Assembly (NCBI GenBank): GCA_949825065.1
Contig: OX463863.1
Coordinates: forward strand, 22,747,933 to 22,811,932
Length of the DNA stretch: 64,000 nucleotides
Direction: 5' to 3'
Source: Odontocerum albicorne
Taxonomy: Eukaryota > Arthropoda > Insecta > Trichoptera > Odontoceridae
Part shown: one piece after another, positions 1 through 12,619 of the stretch
How the letters are laid out: the number at the start of each line of letters is the position of its first letter
Position numbering within the stretch: the stretch's first letter is position 1
The notes under the pieces: model-generated
Database searches by the model: none
Told to the model about the DNA's origin: nothing
Seen by the model: only the letters and a program-made list of their open reading frames with translations
Made by a program: the position numbers and the translations under genes

Positions 1-890
1 TTGGCTATGTTTTGTGTGTGTGCAGTGTATTTGTGAATTTATTTATTTATTTATTTATGACGCGAATATGCGTCAGCATTACCAGACAACTTAGCAGGAT
101 CCACACGGCTGTGACGTATGCAGGAAGGAGTGCGTGACTAGGATACCTTATATAGCATTTGGCTAAGTTTTGTATGTGTGAAGTGTATTTGTGAATTTAT
201 TTATGACGTGAATATATGCGCCAGCATTACCAGATGACTTAGAAGGATCCACACGGCTGTGATGTATGCGGAAGGGAGTGCGTGACTAGGATACCTTATA
301 CAAATAGTATTTGGCAATGTTTTGTATGTGTGCAGTGTATTTGTGAATTTATATATTTATGACGCAAATATGCGTCAGTGTTACCTTACAACATAGCAGG
401 ATCCACACGGTTTGACGTATGGAGGAGAGAGTGCGTGACTAGTTTTGTATGTGTGAAGTGTATTTGTGAATTTATTTATTTATTTATGACGTGAATATAT
501 GCGTCAGCATTACCAGATAACTTAAAAGGATCCACACGGCTGTGATGTATGCGGAAGGGAGTGCACGACTTGGATACCTTATACATATAGTATTTGGCAA
601 TGTTTTGTATGTGTGCAGTGTATTTGTGAATTTATATATTTATGACGCAAATATGTGTCAGCGTTACCGTACAACATAGCAGGAACCACACGGTTGTGAC
701 GTATGCAGGATAGAGCGCGTGACTAGGATACTTTATAAAGTAATTGGCAAAGTTTTGTTTGAGTGAAGTGTATTTGTGAATTTATTTATGACGCGAATAT
801 ATGTGTTAGCATTACCAGATGACTTAGCAGGATTCACACGGCTGTGACATATGCGGAAGGGAAGGAAGGGAGTGCGTGACGAGGATTGGG
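1..890 (+). repeat. Tandem array, ~150-bp unit, about six copies, derived from a retroelement 3' end
   Basis: Six diverged copies start near 1, 161, 311, 441, 591 and 741. Each runs from a TTTTGTATGTGTG-like head through a TTTATTTATGACG stretch to GGATCCACACGG and a GTGCGTGACTAGG tail. The tails of the units match the zinc-finger-coding 3' end of the element at 61975-62465 (GAATATGCGTCAGCAT, then a 'CD.C.KEC' coding stretch). The last copy also keeps the following 'RIG..FS' codons near 885-910. The array therefore seems to have grown inside a copy of that element. The units are not open in one frame and I see no gene. Confidence 0.75.
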
Positions 891-921
891 CGGCTGTTCT
901 CTCGTAAGATTGATGGAAGAG

Positions 922-1206
922 CAGCTCGAGATTGATGTTGCAATGGCACAATCCAGCTCGAGATTGATGTTGCAATGGCACAATCCAGCTCGAGATTGAT
1001 GTTGCAATGGCACAATCCAGCTCGAGATTGATGTTGCAATGGCACAATCCAGCTCGAGATTGATGTTGCAATGGCACAATCCAGCTCGAGATTGATGTTG
1101 CAATGGCACAATCCAGCTCGAGATTGATGTTGCAATGGCACAATCCAGCTCGAGATTGATGTTGCAATGGCACAATCCAGCTCGAGATTGATGTTGCAAT
1201 GGCACA
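922..1206. repeat. 32-bp minisatellite, ~9 near-identical copies
   Basis: The unit begins CAGCTCGAGATTGATGTTGC and is almost perfectly conserved over 8.9 copies. It follows the 150-bp array directly. Its core (AGATTGATGTTGCAATGGCAC) resembles AGATTGATGTTGGAACGGTG at 62404, just downstream of the finger-coding part of the related retroelement, so both arrays appear seeded by one element copy. The unit is open in all three - frames, which produces spurious 105-146-residue frames. Confidence 0.85.
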
Positions 1207-1925
1207 GGGGATCCTCGATACTAACTATAATTATTTATAATGATGGAGTCATATTGTCAAGTTACCTATTTATTTGTAGTTTGTTTATATAAATATAAAT
1301 GATACGCCACATTCTAAATCTGTTTCCATTTCAATCTTCTTACCCGATCCCCATTACTGAAATTTTAAAGAAGAAAATAAATATTGATACAGGCCATGGC
1401 TACGAGACTAGATTGAAAGAACGGGTTATTTGGGCTCCGAGAATGTGTACGGTGACAGAATGGTATATCACCGTGGTAACTGCAATAAGTCAGATGTCAA
1501 ATATAACAAACTTTACGGGAGAGACAAAAAACCTTCCCATTTGCCCCCATCTTCTCGGCTGCTTTTATATTTGAAATAATATCATGATTGATTGATTGTA
1601 AGGATTAATACATTAATACTAGCGTTAGTTTTTTTATTGTAAGTTGTATTTTGTTGTAAGTTATGTTGATATACAACCATTTGCTCATCGACGTGATTTT
1701 TTTGACATACAACCTATTGCAGTTTCCACGACGATATATGGTGATAGAATGGTATATATGGTGACAGAATGGTATATATATATAATATATAACGATAGAC
1801 AATGAAAAATTAACTATCAATGTTCAACTTTAAATGTATACAATAAAATAAATGTCATCTACACTATATATCATTTCCATTTAAAATACATTTGTTAAAA
1901 GTAAATTAAAAATAGGTTCAAGTAC
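1207..1925. other. Intergenic stretch, no recognisable gene
   Basis: AT-rich single-copy-looking DNA. A 91-codon frame at 1299-1574 (+) has no recognisable domain and is probably chance. A short duplication (GGTGACAGAATGGTATAT-like) lies near 1449, 1740 and 1762. Confidence 0.4.
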
Positions 1926-2066
1926 AGTGAGTCAATTCATTTATTTCATTCTGATGATGATTTTATTTCATTCTGATGATGATTTATCATTCTGATGATG
2001 ATTTTATTTCATTCTGATGATGATTTATCATTCTGATGATGATTTTATTTCATTCTGATGATGATC
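1926..2066. repeat. Short tandem repeat with CATTCTGATGATGA units
   Basis: Six copies of CATTCTGATGATGA are separated alternately by TTTTATTT and TTTAT, giving a ~40-bp compound period. Confidence 0.8.
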
Positions 2067-2324
2067 CCAATCAGCGGCCGCTGGCCTTGAGGTGCGTTGG
2101 TGGGCTGAATTGGAGAAATAGTCCGCAATAATTAAATGACATATTCGCAAACATGACTTCCAAAAATGTGAAATATTTGTATAGATTAAATATGTATTAT
2201 ATAAGAATACTGACAAATAGTACGAGGAGTTTTATTTAAGTGAAAATTCAAAAAAATTTCAAGTAAAAATAATATTTCTTTCAAATCGACTGAATTCATA
2301 CTGGAGCTATCTCCAATATGCACC

Positions 2325-5300
2325 GGACAGACAGAGACAAATAAATATAGGGCAGACAGAGACAAATAAATATAGGGCAGACAGAGACAAATAAATATAG
2401 GGCAGACAGAGACAAATAAATATAGGGCAGACAGAGACAAATAAATATAGGGCAGACAGAGACATACATATAGGGCAGACAGAGACAAATAAATATAGGG
2501 CAGACAGAGACATACATATAGGGCAGACAGAGACAAATAAATATAGGGCAGACAGAGACATACATATAGGGCAGACAGAGACGTACATATAGGGCAGACA
2601 GAGACATACATATAGGGCAGACAGAGACAAATAAATATAGGGCAGACAGAGACATACATATAGGGCAGACAGAGACAAATAAATATAGGGCAGACAGAGA
2701 CATACATATAGGGCAGACAGAGACAAATAAATATAGGGCAGACAGAGACATACATATAGGGCAGACAGAGACAAATAAATATAGGGCAGACAGAGACATA
2801 CATATAGGGCAGACAGAGACGTACATATAGGGCAGACAGAGACATACATATAGGGCAGACAGAGACAAATAAATATAGGGCAGACAGAGACATACATATA
2901 GGGCAGACAGAGACAAATAAATATAGGGCAGACAGAGACATACATATAGGGCAGACAGAGACAAATAAATATAGGGCAGACAGAGACAAATAAATATAGG
3001 GCAGACAGAGACATACATATAGGGCAGACAGAGACAAATAAATATAGGGCAGACAGAGACAAATAAATATAGGGCAGACAGAGACATACATATAGGGCAG
3101 ACAGAGACAAATAAATATAGGGCAGACAGAGACATACATATAGGGCAGACAGAGACAAATAAATATAGGGCAGACAGAGACATACATATAGGGCAGACAG
3201 AGACAAATAAATATAGGGCAGACAGAGACATACATATAGGGCAGACAGAGACAAATAAATATAGGGCAGACAGAGACATACATATAGGGCAGACAGAGAC
3301 AAATAAATATAGGGCAGACAGAGACATACATATAGGGCAGACAGAGACAAATAAATATAGGGCAGACAGAGACATACATATAGGGCAGACAGAGACAAAT
3401 AAATATAGGGCAGACAGAGACATACATATAGGGCAGACAGAGACAAATAAATATAGGGCAGACAGAGACATACATATAGGGCAGACAGAGACGTACATAT
3501 AGGGCAGACAGAGACATACATATAGGGCAGACAGAGACAAATAAATATAGGGCAGACAGAGACATACATATATGGCAGACAGAGACGTACATATAGGGCA
3601 GACAGAGACATACATATAGGGCAGACAGAGACGTACATATAGGGCAGACAGAGACGTACATATAGGGCAGACAGAGACGTACATATAGGGCAGACAGAGA
3701 CATACATATAGGGCAGACAGAGACAAATAAATATAGGGCAGACAGAGACATACATATAGGGCAGACAGAGACGTACATATAGGGCAGACAGAGACGTACA
3801 TATAGGGCAGACAGAGACATACATATAGGGCAGACAGAGACGTACATATAGGGCAGACAGAGACATACATATAGGGCAGACAGAGACAAATAAATATAGG
3901 GCAGACAGAGACATACATATAGGGCAGACAGAGACGTACATATAGGGCAGACAGAGACATACATATAGGGCAGACAGAGACAAATAAATATAGGGCAGAC
4001 AGAGACATACATATAGGGCAGACAGAGACAAATAAATATAGGGCAGACAGAGACATACATATAGGGCAGACAGAGACGTACATATGGGGCAGACAGAGAC
4101 ACACATATAGGGCAGACAGAGACAAATAAATATAGGGCAGACAGAGACATACATATAGGGCAGACAGAGACGTACATATAGGGCAGACAGAGACATACAT
4201 ATAGGGCAGACAGAGACATACATATAGGGCAGACAGAGACGTACATATAGGGCAGATAGAGACGTACATATAGGGCAGACAGAGACATACATATAGGGCA
4301 GACAGAGACGTACATATAGGGCAGACAGAGACATACATATATGGCAGACAGAGACGTACATATAGGGCAGACAGAGACATACATATAGGGCAGACAGAGA
4401 CGTACATATAGGGCAGACAGAGACGTACATATAGGGCAGACAGAGACGTACATATAGGGCAGACAGAGACATACATATAGGGCAGACAGAGACGTACATA
4501 TAGGGCAGACAGAGACGTACATATATGGCAGACAGAGACATACATATAGGGCAGACAGAGACGTACATATAGGGCAGACAGAGACATACATATAGGGCAG
4601 ACAGAGACAAATAAATATAGGGCAGACAGAGACATACATATAGGGCAGACAGAGACGTACATATAGGGCAGACAGAGACATACATATAGGGCAGACAGAG
4701 ACAAATAAATATAGGGCAGACAGAGACATACATATAGGGCAGACAGAGACAAATAAATATAGGGCAGACAGAGACATACATATAGGGCAGACAGAGACAA
4801 ATAAATATAGGGCAGACAGAGACATACATATAGGGCAGACAGAGACAAATAAATATAGGGCAGACAGAGACATACATATAGGGCAGACAGAGACAAATAA
4901 ATATAGGGCAGACAGAGACATACATATAGGGCAGACAGAGACGTACATATAGGGCAGACAGAGACATACATATAGGGCAGACAGAGACAAATAAATATAG
5001 GGCAGACAGAGACATACATATAGGGCAGACAGAGACAAATAAATATAGGGCAGACAGAGACATACATATAGGGCAGACAGAGACAAATAAATATAGGGCA
5101 GACAGAGACATACATATAAGGCAGACAGAGACAAATAAATATAGGGCAGACAGAGACATACATATAGGGCAGACAGAGACGTACATATAGGGCAGACAGA
5201 GACATACATATAGGGCAGACAGAGACAAATAAATATAGGGCAGACAGAGACATACATATAGGGCAGACAGAGACAAATAAATATAGGGCAGACAGAGACA

Positions 5301-8300
5301 TACATATAGGGCAGACAGAGACAAATAAATATAGGGCAGACAGAGACAAATAAATATAGGGCAGACAGAGACATACATATAGGGCAGACAGAGACAAATA
5401 AATATAGGGCAGACAGAGACAAATAAATATAGGGCAGACAGAGACATACATATAGGGCAGACAGAGACAAATAAATATAGGGCAGACAGAGACATACATA
5501 TAGGGCAGACAGAGACAAATAAATATAGGGCAGACAGAGACATACATATAGGGCAGACAGAGACAAATAAATATAGGGCAGACAGAGACATACATATAGG
5601 GCAGACAGAGACAAATAAATATAGGGCAGACAGAGACATACATATAGGGCAGACAGAGACAAATAAATATAGGGCAGACAGAGACATACATATAGGGCAG
5701 ACAGAGACAAATAAATATAGGGCAGACAGAGACATACATATAGGGCAGACAGAGACAAATAAATATAGGGCAGACAGAGACATACATATAGGGCAGACAG
5801 AGACAAATAAATATAGGGCAGACAGAGACATACATATAGGGCAGACAGAGACATACATATAGGGCAGACAGAGACGTACATATAGGGCAGATAGAGACGT
5901 ACATATAGGGCAGACAGAGACATACATATAGGGCAGACAGAGACGTACATATAGGGCAGACAGAGACATACATATATGGCAGACAGAGACGTACATATAG
6001 GGCAGACAGAGACATACATATAGGGCAGACAGAGACGTACATATAGGGCAGACAGAGACGTACATATAGGGCAGACAGAGACGTACATATAGGGCAGACA
6101 GAGACATACATATAGGGCAGACAGAGACGTACATATAGGGCAGACAGAGACGTACATATAGGGCAGACAGAGACATACATATAGGGCAGACAGAGACGTA
6201 CATATAGGGCAGACAGAGACATACATATAGGGCAGACAGAGACAAATAAATATAGGGCAGACAGAGACATACATATAGGGCAGACAGAGACGTACATATA
6301 GGGCAGACAGAGACATACATATAGGGCAGACAGAGACAAATAAATATAGGGCAGACAGAGACATACATATAGGGCAGACAGAGACAAATAAATATAGGGC
6401 AGACAGAGACATACATATAGGGCAGACAGAGACGTACATATGGGGCAGACAGAGACACACATATAGGGCAGACAGAGACAAATAAATATAGGGCAGACAG
6501 AGACATACATATAGGGCAGACAGAGACGTACATATAGGGCAGACAGAGACATACATATAGGGCAGACAGAGACATACATATAGGGCAGACAGAGACGTAC
6601 ATATAGGGCAGATAGAGACGTACATATAGGGCAGACAGAGACATACATATAGGGCAGACAGAGACGTACATATAGGGCAGACAGAGACATACATATATGG
6701 CAGACAGAGACGTACATATAGGGCAGACAGAGACATACATATAGGGCAGACAGAGACGTACATATAGGGCAGACAGAGACGTACATATAGGGCAGACAGA
6801 GACGTACATATAGGGCAGACAGAGACATACATATAGGGCAGACAGAGACGTACATATAGGGCAGACAGAGACGTACATATATGGCAGACAGAGACATACA
6901 TATAGGGCAGACAGAGACGTACATATAGGGCAGACAGAGACATACATATAGGGCAGACAGAGACAAATAAATATAGGGCAGACAGAGACATACATATAGG
7001 GCAGACAGAGACGTACATATAGGGCAGACAGAGACATACATATAGGGCAGACAGAGACAAATAAATATAGGGCAGACAGAGACATACATATAGGGCAGAC
7101 AGAGACAAATAAATATAGGGCAGACAGAGACATACATATAGGGCAGACAGAGACAAATAAATATAGGGCAGACAGAGACATACATATAGGGCAGACAGAG
7201 ACAAATAAATATAGGGCAGACAGAGACATACATATAGGGCAGACAGAGACGTACATATAGGGCAGACAGAGACATACATATAGGGCAGACAGAGATATAC
7301 ATATAGGGCAGACAGAGACGTACATATAGGGCAGATAGAGACGTACATATAGGGCAGACAGAGACATACATATAGGGCAGACAGAGACGTACATATAGGG
7401 CAGACAGAGACATACATATATGGCAGACAGAGACGTACATATAGGGCAGACAGAGACATACATATAGGGCAGACAGAGACGTACATATAGGGCAGACAGA
7501 GACGTACATATAGGGCAGACAGAGACGTACATATAGGGCAGACAGAGACATACATATAGGGCAGACAGAGACGTACATATAGGGCAGACAGAGACGTACA
7601 TATAGGGCAGACAGAGACATACATATAGGGCAGACAGAGACGTACATATAGGGCAGACAGAGACATACATATAGGGCAGACAGAGACAAATAAATATAGG
7701 GCAGACAGAGACATACATATAGGGCAGACAGAGACGTACATATAGGGCAGACAGAGACATACATATAGGGCAGACAGAGACAAATAAATATAGGGCAGAC
7801 AGAGACATACATATAGGGCAGACAGAGACAAATAAATATAGGGCAGACAGAGACATACATATAGGGCAGACAGAGACGTACATATGGGGCAGACAGAGAC
7901 ATACATATAGGGCAGACAGAGACAAATAAATATAGGGCAGACAGAGACATACATATAGGGCAGACAGAGACGTACATATAGGGCAGACAGAGACATACAT
8001 ATAGGGCAGACAGAGACATACATATAGGGCAGACAGAGACGTACATATAGGGCAGATAGAGACGTACATATAGGGCAGACAGAGACATACATATAGGGCA
8101 GACAGAGACGTACATATAGGGCAGACAGAGACATACATATATGGCAGACAGAGACGTACATATAGGGCAGACAGAGACATACATATAGGGCAGACAGAGA
8201 CGTACATATAGGGCAGACAGAGACGTACATATAGGGCAGACAGAGACGTACATATAGGGCAGACAGAGACATACATATAGGGCAGACAGAGACGTACATA

Positions 8301-8645
8301 TAGGGCAGACAGAGACGTACATATAGGGCAGACAGAGACATACATATAGGGCAGACAGAGACGTACATATAGGGCAGACAGAGACATACATATAGGGCAG
8401 ACAGAGACAAATAAATATAGGGCAGACAGAGACATACATATAGGGCAGACAGAGACGTACATATAGGGCAGACAGAGACATACATATAGGGCAGACAGAG
8501 ACGTACATATAGGGCAGACAGAGACATACATATAGGGCAGACAGAGACGTACATATAGGGCAGACAGAGACATACATATAGGGCAGACAGAGACGTACAT
8601 ATAGGGCAGACAGAGACATACATATAGGGCAGACAGAGACGTACA
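2325..8645. repeat. 6.3-kb satellite array of 23/25-bp units with higher-order structure
   Basis: About 263 head-to-tail copies of GGGCAGACAGAGAC followed by one of three tails: ATACATATA (23 bp), GTACATATA (23 bp) or AAATAAATATA (25 bp). The order of tails is not random. The rare variant GGGCAGATAGAGAC recurs at 4250, 5885, 6606, 7329 and 8050; the last four are 721, 723 and 721 bp apart, which shows a ~721-bp higher-order repeat. CATATGGGGC marks 4081, 6437 and 7881, always ~170 bp before a GATAGAG unit. The array is open in all three - frames because a 69-bp trimer of units lacks stops; the resulting ~2,100-residue frames are artefacts. Confidence 0.97.
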
Positions 8646-8682
8646 GTAAACCGTGTTATATTCCAGTCCAGTCCTGGTTTTT

Positions 8683-9575
8683 TTAAGTGAAACTTGTATC
8701 TATGCAGTAGGGCAAATGTTGACCTGAATGTCACGAAAAGTGAAACGGTGTTTTATATTATTATTATTAAATATTTTATTTATTAAAAAATATTATTCAT
8801 TATTTAAATATTCATAATTATTATTAAATATTTTATTTATTGAAAAAATAACATTAATTATTTTAATATTCATAATTATTTATTATTATTAATAATTAAT
8901 ATTATTTTAATATTATTATTAAGTGTATTATATTATTAAGAAATTATTATTTTTTATTATTAAAAATTAAAAAAAAATATTTTAAGGTTTATATTATTTT
9001 TATATTAATTTATTTAATAATTATAAATTTTATTTTACATTCAATAATTTTATTTTATTGAATATTTATTTTAATTTTTATTTAATACATAATTTATATT
9101 TAATATATAGTTATAATAATATATATATGTTATTATAATATTAATTATTATATTATTATTATATTACAATATAATTAATTAATACTTAAATATAATAACA
9201 TTATTAATAATATGATAAAAATAATATAATAATAAATAAATAATTAATAACATAAAAATATTTATATAATTAACATTAAAAAATATGAATTTAATATTAT
9301 TAAGTGTATTATATTATTATTAAAATTATTATTTATTATTAAAAATAAAAAAATATATAATTTATTTAATTGAGAGAGATTTTTCTTGATTTAATTCCAC
9401 ATAATCATTTTTTATTTAATTAAGAGAGATTTTGTTGAATTAAATTCCAAATAACCATTTCCAAATCCTAAAAAAAAATAGTTAACAAATGGAAAAAAGC
9501 AATGCATAAAATCAATTTTTCCTAGGAGCTAAGAAGTTTCACTTCTACTGCGCGAGAGTCTTACACATCTGTTTT
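8683..9575 (+). mobile_element. AT-rich interspersed element, copy 1 (unclassified)
   Basis: Bounded on the left by AAGTGAAACTTGTATCTATG and GTCACGAAAAGTGAAACGGTG, and on the right by CCTAGGAGCTAAGAAGTTTC and ACTTCTACTGCGCGAGAGTC. Between them lie ~600 bp of nearly pure A/T. The same ends, in reverse orientation, bound 15965-16770. The ends share a short AGTGAAACTT inverted motif, and the right end holds an AGAAGT/ACTTCT hairpin. No coding capacity is visible. It could be a non-autonomous DNA transposon; the superfamily is undetermined. Confidence 0.6.
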
Positions 9576-9677
9576 ATTTTAAATAAGGAATCCACCTATA
9601 CTAAGATCATTTGTGCCACCAAATTATAGAAGAGTCAATAAAATAAACCAATTTTAAAAATGACAAGTCTAGATAAT

Positions 9678-10080
9678 TCAAAGTTTCAACTGATTAAGCT
9701 TCAAATATTTAACAATCCATCTATCATATAAGTGGAAAAGTTCCACAAAGAAGAGTTCATTGGATGTGGTCAAGACGTGGCTTTTATGTAAATCAAATAT
9801 ATCTTGCAAAGGACAACCGAAAAAGATATGGTCTACAGTTTCATCACTCAGCCCACATTTGCAGCCAGGATTCTCCATAATGTCCATTCTGTAAAGGTAA
9901 TTAGCCACTACGCAGTGGACCGCAAACGACAAATGACAGACACTTCCATGTTATAATATTAAACCATGGTTTCAAAGGGATAGATTGTTGGATAGATTTA
10001 TATCTAAAGTCCCTATTTATACCAGTTATATCCCAATCCAACGTCTATCAGTGTCAAGTATCATGCTTAATTCCAGTCCT
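9678..10080 (-). pseudogene. Non-LTR retrotransposon C-terminal fragment
   Basis: Reading from the right, 'PWFNIITWKCL' is followed after a frame change by 'VANYLYRMDI', 'PGCKCG', 'DETVDHIFFGCP' and a ~35-residue tail to a stop at 9678. The CxCG...TVDHIxFxCP signature is typical of the zinc-knuckle-like C-terminus after the reverse transcriptase of jockey/R1/I-type LINEs. It is frameshifted and lacks the polymerase domain, so it is a dead 5'-truncated copy. Confidence 0.65.
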
Positions 10081-10135
10081 GCTTTAACATGGTCGCAAAT
10101 GTAAAAATGGAACAAAAATATATTATTTATAGTTA

Positions 10136-10350
10136 TAGTTTGGAAATTCTAGGATGAGTCCTGTGACAGCTCACAAATTTGCCCCAATACAACCTTATGT
10201 AATGAATTTACCTAAATAACTTGCTATTTATTAGAATCGAGGCTTATATTAAAGTTGATAAAATAATTAAAATTACTGAACATCGTTACAAGGTTGTATC
10301 GGGGCAAATTTGTGAGCTGTTACAGGACTCGTCCTAGAATTTCCGAACTA
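10136..10350. mobile_element. MITE-B copy 1, inserted in a Penelope-family remnant
   Basis: A 215-bp element with long inverted ends: TAGTTTGGAAATTCTAGGA on the left, matched by the complement of TCCTAGAATTTCCGAACTA on the right. The pairing continues inward to TTTGCCCC/GGGGCAAA. It is flanked by TA on both sides. The uninterrupted target (TTTATAGTTAAGGCATTAAC) occurs at about 54647, supporting a TA target-site duplication. A diverged copy is at 58386-58938. TIRs with TA duplications fit a Tc1/mariner-type non-autonomous element. Confidence 0.75.
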
Positions 10351-10352
10351 TA

Positions 10353-10432
10353 AGGCATTAACATTGTAGAGGTTTAAAGATATTGTAACTTGTTTTATCA
10401 AACACTGTGATTGATAAAATAAATTACAATGA
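10353..10432. mobile_element. Collapsed Penelope-family (PLE-A) terminal palindrome remnant
   Basis: The terminal sequence (ATTGTAGAGGTTTAAAG, TTGTTTTATCAAACACTGT) is immediately followed by its own reverse complement (TTGATAAAATAAATTACAA). This equals the two outer ends of the PLE-A palindromes at 12620-13362 and 39370-40240 with the whole interior deleted. Confidence 0.6.
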
Positions 10433-10833
10433 AAGAAATAAATATTGCCTCCGCATAACTCCATGGTCGCGTGTTTCCATAGATAAAGTTTTATTGATTT
10501 TTCTTCCTTCAAATGCTTTTTCTGTGTAAGACTTTGAGATTTTGACGTTTATGTCGTATCGTCTGGCCGACTTGTAATTACTGAAATATGAAAAACAACA
10601 GATAAATTGTACACTAAAAACTATTTCTGAAGTCTCCGATGATTGTCATTATATTGAGTACAGTTCCGGCAAATGTAAGTATCACAAATTAACCCCAAAA
10701 TAATTCAGCAAATCTAAAAGATTCATTTTCATGTAAGTGAATCAGATTGTATCGTTGATTTGTATTAAAAAGTTAATATAACTTTATCCTAAATCAGAAC
10801 GTTGAATCCTGGTACTGCGCCAACATGAATCGA
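10433..10833. other. Intergenic, nothing recognised
   Basis: No coding stretch, tandem repeat or known element end was seen here. Confidence 0.35.
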
Positions 10834-10945
10834 CTACCTCCGCAGTCTAATTGTTAAGCTGCCCGTATTCCAACCCGAGAATTGTGGATTCAATTCCCGC
10901 TGTTACTTAGACTTTCAAAAAAGGTTTCTAGTCTGGTTTTAATTG
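10834..10945 (+). mobile_element. SINE2 (tRNA-derived) copy, 5' part
   Basis: Contains an A-box-like TAGTCTAA stretch (CGCAGTCTAATTGTTAAGC) and a B-box-like GTGGATTCAATTCCC, followed by CTAGTCTGGTTTTAATT. The same body occurs at 29826-30000 and 62530-62660 (reverse), 37805-37960 (reverse) and 48745-48855. This is a pol III-type SINE, not a functional tRNA gene. Confidence 0.65.
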
Positions 10946-10957
10946 GAAGTTTGTTTA

Positions 10958-11230
10958 ACCTTTCCCTTCCTGTGCTAAAAAAATCCGCGCGTTCCGGTGC
11001 TGTATATTCAATACACATGTAAAAATGAGCAATTTAAAATCGGAAAAATAAGAATATTCGTAGCCAATCGCTTAAATTAATTAAATTTGAAGTCAAAAGT
11101 GATAATAATTGAAATTTAATTGCTGAAAACATGAAAAAAAAAAACATTGGCCGACGTTCTCAAAACGGGCGAAGCGACAACCTCGAACAAAAGCCCGCTA
11201 GCTACTAAGCGAGCAAATTGAGATTCTATT
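10958..11230 (+). repeat. Interspersed repeat R1, copy 1
   Basis: Runs from TTAACCTTTCCCTTCCTGTG through ATTCAATACACATGTAAAAA and GAATATTCGTAGCCAATCGC to ACATTGGCCGACGTTC and GGGCGAAGCGAC. A reverse-oriented copy lies at 52005-52275 with high identity. No coding capacity; class unknown. Confidence 0.7.
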
Positions 11231-11399
11231 TCTTGCGTTCCCATATACCGAAGTAGAGTGAGACGTGAATAGCGTCGCTTCCTCACCCATAGCGGTTTTT
11301 TAGAATGAATATACCTACGTCATACACTGGCACACGTTTGATTGTATCGGTGGATTTATTCCCGATTTTCACAAAATATCTCTGATGTGGCCGATAAGT

Positions 11400-11800
11400 C
11401 TTCTTCTTCATCTTATTTTAGGTCTGTTGGCCTGTTATGGTCCTGCATCATTGTTTGCCTCTTGCGACGTTGACTGCCAGCTGTCTTTCCATCTTTTGGG
11501 AGGTCGTCCTGGAGGTCTGCTCGCTTGGGATATACTGTCCCTGGCCATTCTTACGGCTCTCGGTTCCGCCATTCTGGATACGTGTTCGTTCCAGAACCTT
11601 CTTCTCTGTCGTCCCCGTCTGACAATATCTTCGACTTCGCACATCCTTCGGATTTCTGTGTTTCGTACTCTATCACGAAGGGTTTTGACACCGATACTCC
11701 TGAGTACCTTCATTTCGCTGGTTCGAAGGAGATTTTTGGTTCTGGCAGTGTCGGCTCTGGACTCTATGCTGTATGCCGATAAGTGCTAATTATTATTAAT
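11400..11800 (-). pseudogene. Non-LTR reverse transcriptase C-terminal fragment
   Basis: On the - strand, frames around 11713-11435 read 'SEMKVLRSIGVKTLRDRVRN', 'RRMCEVEDIVRRGRQRRRFW', 'EHVSRMAEPRAVRMARDS' and 'PPGRPPKRWKDSW'. The order (L..I..VT..DR.RN, RR.RW..HV.RM, PPGRPPKRW) is the usual region after the polymerase domain of LINE ORF2-type proteins. It is 5'-truncated and has no start of its own. Confidence 0.7.
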
Positions 11801-11930
11801 ATTTTTTTTCATTCAATGCGTAAATGTATTACGGAGGAATACCTAAAATCTGAACCCAGTATTTATTATATTTCAAGATGAACAGTGTTAATGTAGAGGA
11901 GACGAAAGTTGTGTGTTGGGATAGAAAAGT

Positions 11931-12490
11931 TTTGGTTGGGTTCCATCTCTGGAGTGGCAGGGGGTGACTGTAACTGAATTCTGCAGGTTTGATTGGGTTC
12001 CATCTCTGGAGTGGCAGGGGGTGACTGTAACTGAGTTCTGCAGGTTTGGTTGGGTTCCATCTCTGGAGTCGCAGGGGGTGACTGTAACTGAGTTCTGCAG
12101 GTTTGGTTGGGTTCCATCTCTGGAGTGGCAGGGGGTGACTGTAACTGAGTTCTGCAGGTTTGGTTGGGTTCCATATCTGGAGTGGCAGGCGGTGATTGTA
12201 ACTGAGTTCTGCAGGTTTGGTTGGGTTCCATATCTGGAGTGGCAGGGGGCGACTAACTGAGTTCTGCAGGTTTGGTTGGGTTCCATTCTGGAGTGGCAGG
12301 CGTTGACTGTAACTGAGTTCTGCAGGTTTGGTTGGGTTCCATATCTGGAGTGGCAGGGGGCGACTAACTGAGTTCTGCAGGTTTGGTTGGGTTCCATCTC
12401 TGGAGTGGCAGGCGGTGACTGTAACTGAGTTCTGCAGGTTTGGTTGGGTTCCATCTCTGGAGTGGCAGGGGGTGACTCTAACTGAGTTCT
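11931..12490. repeat. 57-bp minisatellite, ~10 copies
   Basis: Unit GTTTGGTTGGGTTCCATCTC + TGGAGTGGCAGGGGGTGACT + GTAACTGAGTTCTGCAG. Length 57 is divisible by three, so a 19-residue 'MEPNQTC...ATPE' frame runs through on the - strand; some units carry 3-6-bp deletions that break it. Not treated as a gene. Confidence 0.9.
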
Positions 12491-12619
12491 ACTAAGTTTT
12501 CTGTGGCTTCGTTACCAAATATATTTCTCTAAACATAAACAGATGCTGGGAAGTTCTAAGCTAATCTAATGGTTGCAGCCACTACCTTCCTATCCAACTT
12601 GTTATATACTCAACTTGTG

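Noticed and set aside
1299..1574. 91-codon + frame
   Set aside because: No recognisable domain, no splice or promoter context, and no second copy; too weak to call.
2186..8734. Open frames of ~2,100-2,180 codons in all three - frames
   Set aside because: They are produced by the 23/25-bp satellite: a 69-bp trimer of the unit lacks stops in each frame. No promoter, domain or codon bias supports a gene.
11866..12454. 121- and 188-codon - frames rich in 'NQTCRTQLQSPP'
   Set aside because: Encoded by the 57-bp minisatellite; nothing conserved outside it.
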